Translations under genes and position numbers: made by a program
Source of the DNA: Streptacidiphilus sp. PB12-B1b
GTDB taxonomy: Bacteria > Actinomycetota > Actinomycetes > Streptomycetales > Streptomycetaceae
Direction of reading: 5' to 3'
DNA: 64,000 nucleotides
Assembly: GCF_014084125.1 (NCBI RefSeq)
Contig: NZ_CP048405.1
Span: forward strand, 6,324,001 to 6,388,000
Notes under the pieces: model-generated
Told to the model about the DNA's origin: nothing
Databases searched by the model: none
What the model saw: the letters and a program-made list of their open reading frames with translations, nothing else
Shown: positions 53,000 to 61,438 of the stretch, in pieces
Numbering within the stretch: position 1 is the first letter of the stretch
How the letters are laid out: every line of letters starts with the position of its first letter

Positions 53000-53012
53000 C
53001 ATTGACAGGTCG
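53000..53012. other. Element 2 right attachment junction (att)
   Basis: CCATTGAC-AGG-TCG joins the element (left) to yifB (right) at core AGG 53007-53009. It is the partner of 23331-23350. Confidence 0.75.
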
Positions 53013-53254
53013 AAGCCGCTGCCGCTCTTGGGGACGGAGGCCGGGGAGAGGCCGACGGTGAGTTTGCGCTGGGGCCATTTCTCGCCGCTGTTGACGACGG
53101 CGGCCCGGACCCGGTCGCGGGCCTCGCTGAGGGCTTTGTCCGGAAGGCCGACGATGGTGAAGGCGGCGACGCCGGGCTCCAGGTCGGCCTGGACCTCGAC
53201 CACCACGCCGTCGACGCCGAGGAGAGCCACCGAGCCGGTATGGGCGAAGGCCAT
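53007..53254 (-). pseudogene. yifB: yifB/comM 5' fragment joined to the element 2 integrase
   Basis: The fragment is about 82 residues, MAFAHTGSVALLGVDGVVVE to KSGSGFDL, the start of the Lon-protease-like domain of YifB. The frame continues into element 2. The rest of yifB is at 21982-23341. The start lies just after the yraN stop, as in intact operons. Confidence 0.9.
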
Positions 53255-53255
53255 G

Positions 53256-53627
53256 TCAGCCCACCGCCCCGGGCAGGTGGCTGACCCGGGCCGCGCCCCG
53301 GGCGCCGTGCACCACGCAGACCAGGTCGATGCGGACCCCGCCGGGCGGGGGCGGCCCGCTCCAGCGCTCGGCGAGCCAGCGCTCCGCCAGCTCGGCGAGC
53401 CGGGCGGACTTGATGGCGTCCACGGCCTCGGCGGGGCTCTGGAAGCCGTGCTCGGTGCGGGTCTTGACCTCGCAGACGGCGAGGGTGTCGCCGTCCAGGG
53501 CGACGATGTCGAGCTCCCCGGCCCGGCAGCGCCAGTTGCGTTCCAGGACGTCGAGCCCGGCGGCGGCCAGGTGGCGGGCGGCGGCGTCCTCGCCGTAGCG
53601 GCCGAGTGCCTGTGTGCGTGCGGTCAT
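53256..53627 (-). CDS. yraN: YraN family (UPF0102) nuclease-fold protein
   Basis: The 123-residue protein starts MTARTQALGRYGEDAAARHL after GGAGGTG. NWRCRAGELDIVALDGDTLA and CEVKTR carry the E/D-ExK residues of this small PD-(D/E)XK-type family, whose exact role is unknown. It heads the yraN-yifB-dprA DNA-processing operon. Confidence 0.88.
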   Translation of the reverse strand: MTARTQALGRYGEDAAARHLAAAGLDVLERNWRCRAGELDIVALDGDTLAVCEVKTRTEHGFQSPAEAVDAIKSARLAELAERWLAERWSGPPPPGGVRIDLVCVVHGARGAARVSHLPGAVG

Positions 53628-53725
53628 CGCAGTCACCTCCGGAACAGGACTCTTCCGCTCCCGGGGGCGGTGGTGCGAGGGGGTTCCGGCGTTCTGTGGA
53701 CAACCTGGGGGGTGTGAAAAACTCA

Positions 53726-53753
53726 GCCGCCCGGACGGGTGAGTCCGGGCGGC
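53726..53753 (-). terminator. Rho-independent terminator after DUF2469
   Basis: The 11-bp stem GCCGCCCGGAC (53726-53736) pairs with 53743-53753, and on the minus strand it is followed by TGAGTTTTTCA. This is the clearest T-tract terminator in the window. It ends the DUF2469 transcript before yraN. Confidence 0.85.
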
Positions 53754-53808
53754 CGGGTGTTGACGGTCGAACGGCCGGGCCGGGCGGGGGCCGGGCCGGC
53801 GGGCCGGG

Positions 53809-54135
53809 TCAGGGCCCGAAACCGGCCTCGTCGGAGGGCAGTTCGAGATCGCTCTTGGCAAGTTCCTCGACGTTGACGTCCTTGAAGGTCAGCACCCTGA
53901 CCTTGCGGACGAAGCGGGCCGGTCGGTACATGTCCCAGACCCAGGCGTCCGCCATGGACACCTCGAAGAACACCTCGCCCTGGACCGAGTGGACCTGCAG
54001 CTCGTAGTCGTTGGTGAGGTAGAAGCGGCGCTCGGTCTCGATCACGAACTTGAACAGCCCGACGACGTCGCGGTACTCCCGGTAGAGCTTGAGCTCCATC
54101 TCGGTCTCGTACTTCTCGAGGTCCTCGGCACTCAT
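53809..54135 (-). CDS. DUF2469 family protein
   Basis: The 108-residue protein starts MSAEDLEKYETEMELKLYRE, with YRDVVGLFKFVIETERRFYL and EVSMADAWVWDMYRPARFV, the well-conserved actinobacterial DUF2469 pattern. The cellular role is unknown. It sits between the Nudix gene and yraN. Confidence 0.9.
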   Translation of the reverse strand: MSAEDLEKYETEMELKLYREYRDVVGLFKFVIETERRFYLTNDYELQVHSVQGEVFFEVSMADAWVWDMYRPARFVRKVRVLTFKDVNVEELAKSDLELPSDEAGFGP

Positions 54136-54149
54136 TCCCCACGTTCCCC

Positions 54150-54677
54150 TCAGCTGTGCGTATGTTCGTCCATTGTGGACCACGCGGCCGGACCGGAGAG
54201 CAGGACCGGCCGGGCCGGCGCTCCGTCCCTCAGGACGGACGCCAGCAGTGGTGCCAGCGCCTCCGGATAGACCGTCTCGGCGGTGGCGAGCAGGTCCGCG
54301 GCGGTCCACCAGCGCAGGCCGTCGGTGCTGCGGCGCTCCAGCGCGGTCTGGCCGGAGGTGTCCGTCGCGGTGGTCGCGGTCCGGGCCAGGAAGTACCACT
54401 CGTCCTGTTCGAAGGAGCGGCCGTCGAAGCTGAAGGCGCTGCTGCGGCGGGCGACCAGGGGCCCGATCCGGACCTCGCGGATGCCGGTCTCCTCCTCGAT
54501 CTCGCGCCGGGCGGCGGTCGGCAGGTCCTCGCCGGGCTCGACCCCGCCGCCGGGGGTGAACCACCACTGGCGGTCCCGGTCCAGCGGGTCGAAGCCGTGC
54601 AGCAGCAGGATGCGGTCGGCCGGGTCGAGCAGCAGCACCCGGGCCGCCGTCCGCCGCAGCACCGTCGGCTCGGTCAT
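54150..54677 (-). CDS. Nudix hydrolase
   Basis: The 175-residue protein has a Nudix box G-x5-E-x7-REIEEETG visible in GGGVEPGEDLPTAARREIEE and continuing ETGI. It hydrolyses a nucleoside diphosphate derivative; the substrate is unknown. It lies downstream of the signal peptidase cluster, as in other streptomycetes. Confidence 0.92.
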   Translation of the reverse strand: MTEPTVLRRTAARVLLLDPADRILLLHGFDPLDRDRQWWFTPGGGVEPGEDLPTAARREIEEETGIREVRIGPLVARRSSAFSFDGRSFEQDEWYFLARTATTATDTSGQTALERRSTDGLRWWTAADLLATAETVYPEALAPLLASVLRDGAPARPVLLSGPAAWSTMDEHTHS

Positions 54678-54705
54678 CTCAGCCTCCCGGGCAGCCTCGG
54701 CTCGG

Positions 54706-55482
54706 TCACTCCCGGTGGCCCCGCAGCCGCCGTGCCAGTCCTCCCAACGTACCCAGCGCGGCGGTCAGCAACACCAGCGCGGCCCCGCCGAGGGTGGCCC
54801 AGGTGGCGGCGGCCAGCGGTCCGTGCGCGGAGGCGTCGCGGCCGGGCAGGGCGTCGAAGGCGGTGGTGCGGGCGATGGCGGCGGTGTGGCCGAGCGGCCA
54901 GACGGTGCCGTCGACCCGGGCGAGCACCTGGTCGGCGGCGACCGTGCCGTCGTCCAGCATCAGGTGGACCCGGGAGTCCTGGGAGACGGCGCGGTTGTCG
55001 CCGAGCAGGAACAGTCGGCCGGGCGGCACCACCGCGGTGAACTTCGTCTGCGGGACCCCGGCGAGGGCGCCGGCCTGACGGGTGTAGGGCTCGGTGACGG
55101 GGTGGCCGTCCACGGTGATCCGGCCGCTGCTGTCGCAGCAGACCACGGTGTCGCCGCCGATCCCGACCACCCGCTTGACCAGGTTCGACCCCTCCCACTG
55201 CGGGTCGTTGAAGACGACGACGTCGCCGCGGCCGATGGCGGACGGCGTGACCGGGTGGGCCAGCACCACGTCGCCGGGCTTGATGGTGGGCTGCATGGAG
55301 TCGGTGGGCACGCTGTACGGGCGGTACTGGACGGCCAGCACGGCGAAGCCCCCGACCATGGCGATCAGGCCGACGGTGATGCCCAGGCCCTGCAGCAGCT
55401 GCCCCAGCCCCCAGCGGCCCAGCAGCCCCCGCCGCGGTCCGCCCCCGGTCCGGCTCCCGGTACCGCTCGCCACTGCCGCCAT
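54706..55482 (-). CDS. sipZ: Type I signal peptidase (SipZ position)
   Basis: The 258-residue protein starts at ATG 55482 after GGGAGGG. It has an N-terminal membrane helix (about 34-53), catalytic S62 in VPTDSMQPT and K103 in LVKRVVGIGGD, and box E LLGDNRAVSQDSR. An extra C-terminal hydrophobic segment (about 225-250) suggests a second membrane anchor. It cleaves signal peptides outside the membrane. It is fourth in the tandem set and, as in S. lividans, may have its own promoter. Confidence 0.93.
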   Translation of the reverse strand: MAAVASGTGSRTGGGPRRGLLGRWGLGQLLQGLGITVGLIAMVGGFAVLAVQYRPYSVPTDSMQPTIKPGDVVLAHPVTPSAIGRGDVVVFNDPQWEGSNLVKRVVGIGGDTVVCCDSSGRITVDGHPVTEPYTRQAGALAGVPQTKFTAVVPPGRLFLLGDNRAVSQDSRVHLMLDDGTVAADQVLARVDGTVWPLGHTAAIARTTAFDALPGRDASAHGPLAAATWATLGGAALVLLTAALGTLGGLARRLRGHRE

Positions 55483-55594
55483 GCGCCCTCCCTCGATCAC
55501 CGGCCCATGCGCAAGGCCGCAGGACGTCCTCGCATGCTACTGAGGAGTACTGCGGCCCTGGCAAGAGCTGTCGGGAAGGAGTTCGGACCGGGTT

Positions 55595-56704
55595 TCAGTC
55601 CTGCTTGCGGCGCGCGCGGCGCAGCCGGCCGCGTCGGTAGAGGTACGTCAGCGGCACCGCGCCGATCAGGCCCGCCGCGCCGGGCGAGTTGACCAGCAGT
55701 GCGCCGGCCGTGCCGCCGCCGGCGGCCTGGGCGGACTGGTCGCCGATGCCCGGCTGGGTGAAGGTCGAGGGGATCGGCAGCGTCGCCCAGTGCGAGAGCG
55801 GCCAGGCCACCAGGATCGCCCGGCCGACGACGTCGCTGTCCGGAACGGCCCCGCCGCCGGGCTCGTCCATGTGGTAGCGCGAGTCCAGCGAGTCGTTGCG
55901 GTGGTCGCCCATGACCCAGATGGAGTTGGCGGGCACCTTGAACGGGCCGAAGTTCTTGTCGCCGCAGGGGGTGGCGCCCGGGTAGATGTACGGCTCGGTG
56001 AGCGCCTTGCCGTTGACGTAGACCGGGCCGGTGCCCTTGCAGCTGATGGTGTCCCCGCCGACCGCGATGACCCGCTTGATCAGGTCCTTCTCGTTGGCGG
56101 AGGGCATCAGGCCGATCCAGCTGAGGGCGTCCTGGATGCCCCGGACGAAGGAGTTGCTGCTCTGCGAGGTGGTGGGCTCGTCGGCCAGCCAGTTGCCCGG
56201 GTCGTGGAAGACCACGACCTCGCCGCGCGAGGGCTTGTCGCCGAAGTGCGGCGTCAGCTTGTCCACCAGCACCCGGTCGCCGATCTGCAGGGTGTTCTCC
56301 ATCGACCCCGAGGGGATGGAGAACGCCTGCACCAGGAACGTCTTGATCAGCAGCGCCAGCACCAGCGCCACGATGACCAGGATCGGCAGCTCCTTCCAGA
56401 AGGAGCGCTGCGGCTTCTTGCTCTTCCCCGAACCGCCCGGGGCGGTGCCGTCCCGGCCGCCGGGGCCGTCGCCGCCGGACGCGGCGGCGCCGGTGGCGGC
56501 GGGCTTGGACCCGCTGTGCGAGAAGCGCTCGCCCGCGCCGTCGCCGGCCTCGCCGAGGGGGCCGAGGGGGTCCGCCTCCGGTCGCCCGGTCTGATCGCTG
56601 CCTTGGTCGCCGCGTCCTTCGTCGTCCACGGACTCCACGGTACGGCTGCCCCCATCCTCGGGCTCGCCGATACCGGAGTGGGCACCGATCGCAAGATCCC
56701 CCAC
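55595..56704 (-). CDS. sipY: Type I signal peptidase (SipY position)
   Basis: This 369-residue protein has a GTG start at 56704 with AGGAGG 5 nt upstream. It has a long charged cytoplasmic N-terminus (~100 residues), a membrane helix at 105-128, S134 in IPSGSMENT, K210 in DLIKRVIAVGGD, box E MGDHRNDSLDSR, and a C-terminal hydrophobic segment near 340-360. In S. lividans SipY is the main signal peptidase. Confidence 0.93.
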   Translation of the reverse strand: MGDLAIGAHSGIGEPEDGGSRTVESVDDEGRGDQGSDQTGRPEADPLGPLGEAGDGAGERFSHSGSKPAATGAAASGGDGPGGRDGTAPGGSGKSKKPQRSFWKELPILVIVALVLALLIKTFLVQAFSIPSGSMENTLQIGDRVLVDKLTPHFGDKPSRGEVVVFHDPGNWLADEPTTSQSSNSFVRGIQDALSWIGLMPSANEKDLIKRVIAVGGDTISCKGTGPVYVNGKALTEPYIYPGATPCGDKNFGPFKVPANSIWVMGDHRNDSLDSRYHMDEPGGGAVPDSDVVGRAILVAWPLSHWATLPIPSTFTQPGIGDQSAQAAGGGTAGALLVNSPGAAGLIGAVPLTYLYRRGRLRRARRKQD

Positions 56705-56757
56705 GTCGCCTCCTTGCTGCCGTGCGGACGCCCAGCGTCCGCTCATCACTACTGTCG

Positions 56758-57792
56758 TCAGGCGCTGCCGCCTGGTGGAGCCGCTGTCCGCGACCGTCGG
56801 CCTCGCCGACGCCGCCAGTTGCGGAAGCGGGAGGAGGCAGACGCAGCCACACCCATAACGAGCGGAAGTTCCCCGGGAATCGGCCCGAGCACCGCTGCGG
56901 ACGATACTTGACGAAGACTTTGTCCTGGGACCGCCGACGCCGCGGCCGGGGGCGCCGTCTGCGGGACGGGCAGCGTGCGCCAGTGCGAGAACGGCCAGAC
57001 CACCGCGACCGCCCGCCCCACCACGTCCTTCTCCGGGACGAAGCCGCCGGTGGCGTCGGACATGTGGTAGCGGGAGTCCGCGGAGATGTCGCGGTGGTCG
57101 CCCATCACCCAGATCTTCCCGGCCGGGACCTTCACCTTGAAGGTGATCAGCGACGGCGGATTCCCAGGAAACACGTAGGGCTCGTCCAGGGGCTTGCCGT
57201 TGACGGTCACGCGCCCCTTGCTGTCGCAGCAGGCGACGGTGTCGCCGGGGACGCCGATCACCCGCTTGATCAGGTCGCGGTCGGAGGGCAGCAGTCCGAC
57301 GAAGGTGAAGGCGGTCTTGACCGCGCCCAGGACCGGGCCGTCCTTGGGCACCGGGTCGTCCGAGAGCCAGTTGTCGGGGTCGTTGAAGACGACTACCTCG
57401 CCGCGCTGGGGCTTCCAGCCGAACCAGGGCGAGAGCTTGTCCACGACCACCCGGTCGCCGATGGCGATGGTGTTCTGCATGGAGCCCGACGGGATCGAGA
57501 ACACCTGCACGAAGAAGGTCTGCAGCATCAGGGTGATCAGCAGCGCGACCACCATGATCAGGGGTATCTCGCGGATCAGCGAGCGGCGTCTGCGGCGCTG
57601 CGCGCGCCGGGCGGCCCGGCGCCGGTCCGCGCGCCCGCGCCCGGCCCGCTCGGAGCGCGAACCGGTATCGGAGCGCGAACCGGTCCCGGGGCGCGAGCCG
57701 CTGTCGGGGCGCGACGCCCGCTCGGCGCGCGAGCCCCGCTCGCCCTCCGCCGCGGGGCGCTCCGGCGCGCCGCTCCTGCCCCTGCTACCCAC
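56758..57792 (-). CDS. sipX: Type I signal peptidase (SipX position)
   Basis: The 344-residue protein has a GTG at 57792 overlapping the end of the upstream sip gene. The N-terminus is Arg/Ser-rich with repeated SGSRPGTGSR-type motifs. A membrane helix follows at about 75-98, with S104 in IPSGSMQNT and K176 in DLIKRVIGVPGD. Box E MGDHRDISADSR is present. Confidence 0.93.
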   Translation of the reverse strand: MGSRGRSGAPERPAAEGERGSRAERASRPDSGSRPGTGSRSDTGSRSERAGRGRADRRRAARRAQRRRRRSLIREIPLIMVVALLITLMLQTFFVQVFSIPSGSMQNTIAIGDRVVVDKLSPWFGWKPQRGEVVVFNDPDNWLSDDPVPKDGPVLGAVKTAFTFVGLLPSDRDLIKRVIGVPGDTVACCDSKGRVTVNGKPLDEPYVFPGNPPSLITFKVKVPAGKIWVMGDHRDISADSRYHMSDATGGFVPEKDVVGRAVAVVWPFSHWRTLPVPQTAPPAAASAVPGQSLRQVSSAAVLGPIPGELPLVMGVAASASSRFRNWRRRRGRRSRTAAPPGGSA

Positions 57793-58507
57793 GTACGGCG
57801 CCCTTCCGCAGCTCTGACTCAAGCACGGCGAAGATCTGCGGACGGTCCACCGAGCGCCAGTCGTCGACCGGGTACACCACCCAGTCGACTCGACCGATCA
57901 CCCTGTCGACGGGTACGAAGCCGCCGCCGGGGTCGCCCAGGTGGTCACGGGAGTCCCGCGACTGGGAGCGGTGGTCTCCCAGCACGAACAGTGTGCCCGA
58001 AGGAACCTTCACCGAGAAGGGCACCGTCGAGGGGGCGTCGCCGGGGAAGAGGTACGCGGACTCGTCCAGCGGAACGCCGTCCACGCTCACCCGGCCGCTG
58101 CGGTCACAGCAAGTCACCGTGTCGCCACCGACGCCGATCACCCGCTTGACGAAGTCGTTCCCCGAACTGTCGTCCGGGTCGGCCGAGTTGGCGGTGATGA
58201 AGGAGCCCCGGCCGTCGAAGACGACGACGTCGCCGCGCTTGGGGGCGCCGAAACGATACGCCAGCTTGTCCACGACCACCCGGTCGCCGACCTTCAGGGT
58301 GCCCTCCATCGACCCGCTGGGGATCGAGAAGGGCTCCGCCACGAACCGGGTGACCAGGAACAGTGCCAGCGCGCAGACCACGACCAGCACCGCGGCGTCG
58401 CGCAGCAGTCCGCGAACGGCAGAGGACCGCGAGTGCTCCTCCGGGGCTCCGGCGTCGGCCGGATCGGGAGGGGACTCGCGGTCCTCGGGCGCTTCTTGGG
58501 TCTCCAT
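57785..58507 (-). CDS. sipW: Type I signal peptidase (SipW position)
   Basis: The 240-residue protein has an acidic N-terminus, a membrane helix at 38-55, S66 in IPSGSMEGT and K121 in FVKRVIGVGGD, and box E LGDHRSQSRDSR. It is first of the four after rplS, so it may be cotranscribed with it. Confidence 0.93.
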   Translation of the reverse strand: METQEAPEDRESPPDPADAGAPEEHSRSSAVRGLLRDAAVLVVVCALALFLVTRFVAEPFSIPSGSMEGTLKVGDRVVVDKLAYRFGAPKRGDVVVFDGRGSFITANSADPDDSSGNDFVKRVIGVGGDTVTCCDRSGRVSVDGVPLDESAYLFPGDAPSTVPFSVKVPSGTLFVLGDHRSQSRDSRDHLGDPGGGFVPVDRVIGRVDWVVYPVDDWRSVDRPQIFAVLESELRKGAVRG

Positions 58508-58544
58508 GGCCGCAGTAGCTTATGGCACCGCGGTGAGGACGACC

Positions 58545-58895
58545 TCAGCGGTCGCGCTTCTCCTTGATCTTCGCGGCCTTGCCGCGCAGGTCGCGCAGGT
58601 AGTACAGCTTGGCGCGGCGGACGGCGCCACGAGTCACGACCTCGATCTTCTCGACGACCGGGGTGTGCACCGGGAAGGTGCGCTCCACGCCGACGTTGAA
58701 GCTGACCTTGCGGACCGTGAAGGTCTCGCGGATGCCGTCACCCTGACGACGGATGACAACGCCCTTGAACTGCTGCACACGCGAGCGGCTGCCCTCGATG
58801 ACGCGCACGTGGACGTTGACGGTGTCGCCGGGGCGGAAGGACGGGATGTCGCTGCGGACCGAGGCCGCGTCGACCGCACTGAGCAGGTTGCTCAT
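58545..58895 (-). CDS. rplS: 50S ribosomal protein L19
   Basis: The 116-residue protein starts [20 protein letters not shown]. The ATG at 58895 was preferred over 58907 because GGAG lies 8 nt before it. It shows the L19 signature ([20 protein letters not shown] and [15 protein letters not shown]). L19 forms a 30S-50S bridge. The upstream gap (58896-59056) probably contains its promoter. Confidence 0.97.
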   Translation of the reverse strand: MSNLLSAVDAASVRSDIPSFRPGDTVNVHVRVIEGSRSRVQQFKGVVIRRQGDGIRETFTVRKVSFNVGVERTFPVHTPVVEKIEVVTRGAVRRAKLYYLRDLRGKAAKIKEKRDR

Positions 58896-59056
58896 TTTTG
58901 TCTCCATCGCAGGCGCCACGGGCCACCCACGGAAAGTAGCGTGAAATGGTTGTGCTGTGTGTCACCCGGTTGACGGCGTCTCCCCCGTGGCAGGGGCGCC
59001 GGGCCGACCGGCCGGTTCCGAGGAGTCGGCGGCGGCCGAGGACAGGCAGCGACCGC

Positions 59057-59881
59057 CTATTCTTCCACACCGCTCGCCGTGCGCCTAAACCGCGCCTGCG
59101 CCTCGTCCCAGTGGACGCCCAGTTCGGCCAGCGCGCGCAGGTCGTGCTTGTCCATCGCGGACCGGTCCCAGCGCTCCAGCAGGTCCGGGCGCATCGCCAG
59201 GGTGCGGGCGAACGCCTGGTCGCGCCGCCAGCGGGCGATCCTGCCGTGGTTGCCGCTGAGCAGGACCTCCGGCACCGGCAGGCCGCGCCACTCGGCGGGC
59301 TTGGTGTAGACCGGGCCCTCCAGCAGGTCGGCCATCCGGCCCGGGGCGAAGGAGTCGTCCTGGTGCGACTCGGCGTTGCCGAGGACGCCCGGCAGCAGCC
59401 TGGCCACCGCCTCGACGATGACCAGCACCGCGACCTCACCGCCGGCCAGCACGTAGTCGCCGATGGAGACCTCGACCACCGGCATCCGGGTCGCGGCGTC
59501 GTCGATCACCCGGCGGTCGATGCCCTCGTAGCGGGCCGGGGCGAAGGCCAGCCAGGGGCGTCCGGCCAGCTCCTGGGCCAGCTGCTGGGTGAACGGCCGG
59601 CCGCTGGGGGTGGGCACCACCAGCGTCGGGGCCTCGCCGTCGGCGGGACCGGCCGAGGCGGTGACGCCGTCCAGCGCGGCCGCCCAGGGCTCGGGCTTCA
59701 TCACCATGCCGGGGCCGCCGCCGTACGGGGAGTCGTCCACGGTGCGGTGCACGTCGGCGGTGTGCTCGCGCAGCCCGTGCAGCCGGACGTCCAGCAGGCC
59801 CCGGGCGCGGGCCTTGCCGACCAGGGAGACGTTCAACGGCTCCAGGTACTCGGGAAAGATGGTGACGATGTCGATGCGCAA
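59057..59881 (-). CDS. trmD: tRNA (guanine37-N1)-methyltransferase
   Basis: The 274-residue SPOUT enzyme starts MRIDIVTIFPEYLEPLNVSL. It has DDSPYGGGPGMVMKPEPWAA and the trefoil-knot SAM site with SIGDYVLAGGEVAVLVIVEA. It modifies G37 to prevent frameshifting. It is slightly longer than E. coli TrmD (255). It starts 13 bp after rimM. Confidence 0.96.
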   Translation of the reverse strand: MRIDIVTIFPEYLEPLNVSLVGKARARGLLDVRLHGLREHTADVHRTVDDSPYGGGPGMVMKPEPWAAALDGVTASAGPADGEAPTLVVPTPSGRPFTQQLAQELAGRPWLAFAPARYEGIDRRVIDDAATRMPVVEVSIGDYVLAGGEVAVLVIVEAVARLLPGVLGNAESHQDDSFAPGRMADLLEGPVYTKPAEWRGLPVPEVLLSGNHGRIARWRRDQAFARTLAMRPDLLERWDRSAMDKHDLRALAELGVHWDEAQARFRRTASGVEE

Positions 59882-59894
59882 GCCTCGGAGCCCC

Positions 59895-60485
59895 TTACTC
59901 GGACTCGGCGTCGGCGTCGGCGGTGTCTACGTCGGCGTCCGGCTCGTCCGCGCGGGCGGAGGCGACCTCCGCCTGGGACGGGTCGAGCAGGCCCGGCGGC
60001 GGGGTGAGCACCGCCCGGCGCCGGTCGAGGTCGATCTCCGGGACGATCTCGTGGACGAACGGCACCAGCGCCTCGCTCCCGTCCGGGCGCTTCACCGACA
60101 GCAGGTCCTGCGCGGGCAGGTGCAGCACCGCGGCCAGCTCGCCGACCGGGGTGCCGTCGGCGAGGACGACCTCCAGGCCGATCAGCTGGTGGTCGTAGAA
60201 CTCCTCCGGATCGTCCGGGGTCTGCGCCGGGTCGACCTCGGCGATCAGCAGGGTGCCGCGCAGCGCCTCGGCGCCGTTGCGGTCGTCGATCCCCTGGAAC
60301 CGGAGCAGCAGCCGTCCGCTGTGCACACGCCCGTCGGCCACGGTGAGCGGGCCGGCCGAGGCGGGGTCGGTGGCCAGCACCGCGCCGGGCGCGAGCCGCA
60401 GTTCCGGCTCGTCGGTGCGCACCTCCACCGAGACCTGCCCCTTGATGCCGTGGGCCCGGCCGATCCGGGCGACGACGAGCTGCAC
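59895..60485 (-). CDS. rimM: 16S rRNA processing protein RimM
   Basis: The 196-residue protein has a GTG at 60485. The N-terminal RimM domain starts [20 protein letters not shown] and the PRC barrel covers about 90-170 ([12 protein letters not shown]). The last ~25 residues are an acidic Asp/Ala tail. It assists S19-dependent 30S maturation. Confidence 0.95.
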   Translation of the reverse strand: MQLVVARIGRAHGIKGQVSVEVRTDEPELRLAPGAVLATDPASAGPLTVADGRVHSGRLLLRFQGIDDRNGAEALRGTLLIAEVDPAQTPDDPEEFYDHQLIGLEVVLADGTPVGELAAVLHLPAQDLLSVKRPDGSEALVPFVHEIVPEIDLDRRRAVLTPPPGLLDPSQAEVASARADEPDADVDTADADAESE

Positions 60486-60526
60486 GGTGATCCTTCTCCT
60501 CTGGACACGGAAATGACACGCAAAGG

Positions 60527-60569
60527 GCTCGGGGCCGGTCAGGACGTGACGTCCCGACCGGCCCCGAGC
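60527..60569 (-). terminator. Strong hairpin between khpA and rimM
   Basis: The 14-bp arms GCTCGGGGCCGGTC (60527-60540) and complement (60556-60569) surround a loop with its own GACGT stem, followed on the minus strand by CCCTTTGC. It is a probable terminator or attenuator inside the rpsP-khpA-rimM-trmD cluster. Confidence 0.65.
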
Positions 60570-60582
60570 GTTGCCTTCTGAT

Positions 60583-60822
60583 CTATCGCACGCCGTCCAC
60601 GTCGACCAGGTCGACGCGGACACTGCGACCGCCGAGGGCGGTGACCACGGTGCGCAGGGCACGCGCGGTACGGCCGCCCCGGCCGATGACCTTGCCGAGG
60701 TCCTCGGGGTGCACGCGCACTTCGAGGATGCGGCCCCGGCGAAGTTCACGCGAGTGCACCTGGACGTCGTCCGGGTTCTCGACGATGCCCTTGACCAGGT
60801 GTTCGAGGGCTTCCTCGAGCAT
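60583..60822 (-). CDS. khpA: KH-domain RNA-binding protein KhpA
   Basis: The 79-residue, single KH domain protein has the GRGG loop in [20 protein letters not shown]. It is a small RNA chaperone-like protein, found between rpsP and rimM in many Gram-positives. Spacing to the rpsP stop is 3 bp. Confidence 0.93.
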   Translation of the reverse strand: MLEEALEHLVKGIVENPDDVQVHSRELRRGRILEVRVHPEDLGKVIGRGGRTARALRTVVTALGGRSVRVDLVDVDGVR

Positions 60823-60825
60823 GGA

Positions 60826-61266
60826 TCAGGCCTCGGTGGCGGGCGCGTCGGACTCGGCCGCGGCCTCGTCCTTCTTGTCCGACTTCTTGGCCTTGGGGGT
60901 GATCGCCACGCCGGTGGTGGAGTCCTCGAAGCCCGCGACGGCCTTGGCGAAGAGGTGCGAGAAGTCCGTGACCTTGGGCTCGGCGACCTTGAGCGGCGCC
61001 GGGGCGGGAAGGCCCTTGAACTGCTGCCAGTCACCGGTGAGCTTGAGGATGGCGAGCACGGCCTCGGTCGGCTGGGCGCCGACGCTCAGCCAGTACTGGG
61101 CGCGCTCGTTGTCGACCTTGATGATCGAGGGGTCGTAGGTCGGCTGGTAGACGCCGATCTCCTCGATCGCGCGACCGTCACGCTTGGTGCGGGCGTCGGC
61201 GACGACGATGCGGTAGTGCGGGGAGCGAATCTTGCCGAGACGCTTCAGCTTGATCTTGACTGCCAC
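60826..61266 (-). CDS. rpsP: 30S ribosomal protein S16
   Basis: The 146-residue protein has a GTG at 61266 with AGGAG upstream. It starts [20 protein letters not shown]. The last ~45 residues are a Lys/Ala/Glu/Asp tail, usual in streptomycetes. The 172-bp upstream gap contains an 8-bp inverted pair GAGCAACC/GGTTGCTC (about 61298-61342) that could be a leader structure. Confidence 0.96.
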   Translation of the reverse strand: MAVKIKLKRLGKIRSPHYRIVVADARTKRDGRAIEEIGVYQPTYDPSIIKVDNERAQYWLSVGAQPTEAVLAILKLTGDWQQFKGLPAPAPLKVAEPKVTDFSHLFAKAVAGFEDSTTGVAITPKAKKSDKKDEAAAESDAPATEA

Positions 61267-61438
61267 GGGAGTGGTTCTCCTGGATTTGACGTGGGTGAGC
61301 AACCGCGCATTCCACGTGGGGTTGCGGCTGCAGGTTGCTCGACGGACACGTCAGCCGGAGGAGAGAGGGGTCCTGCTCGGCTGCCGAGTACTCAGCTGTC
61401 CATTCTGCCATAGGTCGGCTGCCGGATTTCCCGCGCGG

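Larger units (their letters stand above)
23342..53006. mobile_element. Element 2: 29.7-kb serine-integrase element inserted in yifB/comM
   Basis: The bounds come from rejoining yifB (...GSGFDL + AIACAVLAAAERL). The integrase is at the right end, next to the junction. The left 8 kb is a rightward operon with DUF2637 and membrane proteins. The remainder is leftward, with small Zn-binding proteins, regulators, a second (tyrosine) recombinase, a tape-measure protein, a P-loop ATPase and accessory genes. I find no capsid, portal, terminase, lysin, FtsK-type translocase or clear Rep gene. It is therefore either a defective mosaic or a satellite relying on another element. Confidence 0.85.

Noticed and set aside
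23342..53006. Complete prophage
   Set aside because: No terminase, portal, capsid, head-tail joining or lysis gene was recognised. Only a partial tail module is present.
9096..53006. tRNA genes as attachment sites
   Set aside because: No tRNA-like cloverleaf or CCA-ended sequence occurs at any of the four junctions. All lie inside protein genes.
51338..53254. Native YifB-integrase fusion gene
   Set aside because: The YifB part is the host 5' fragment up to the att core, and the remainder of yifB lies at the other end of the element. The fusion is a by-product of insertion, although it may be expressed.
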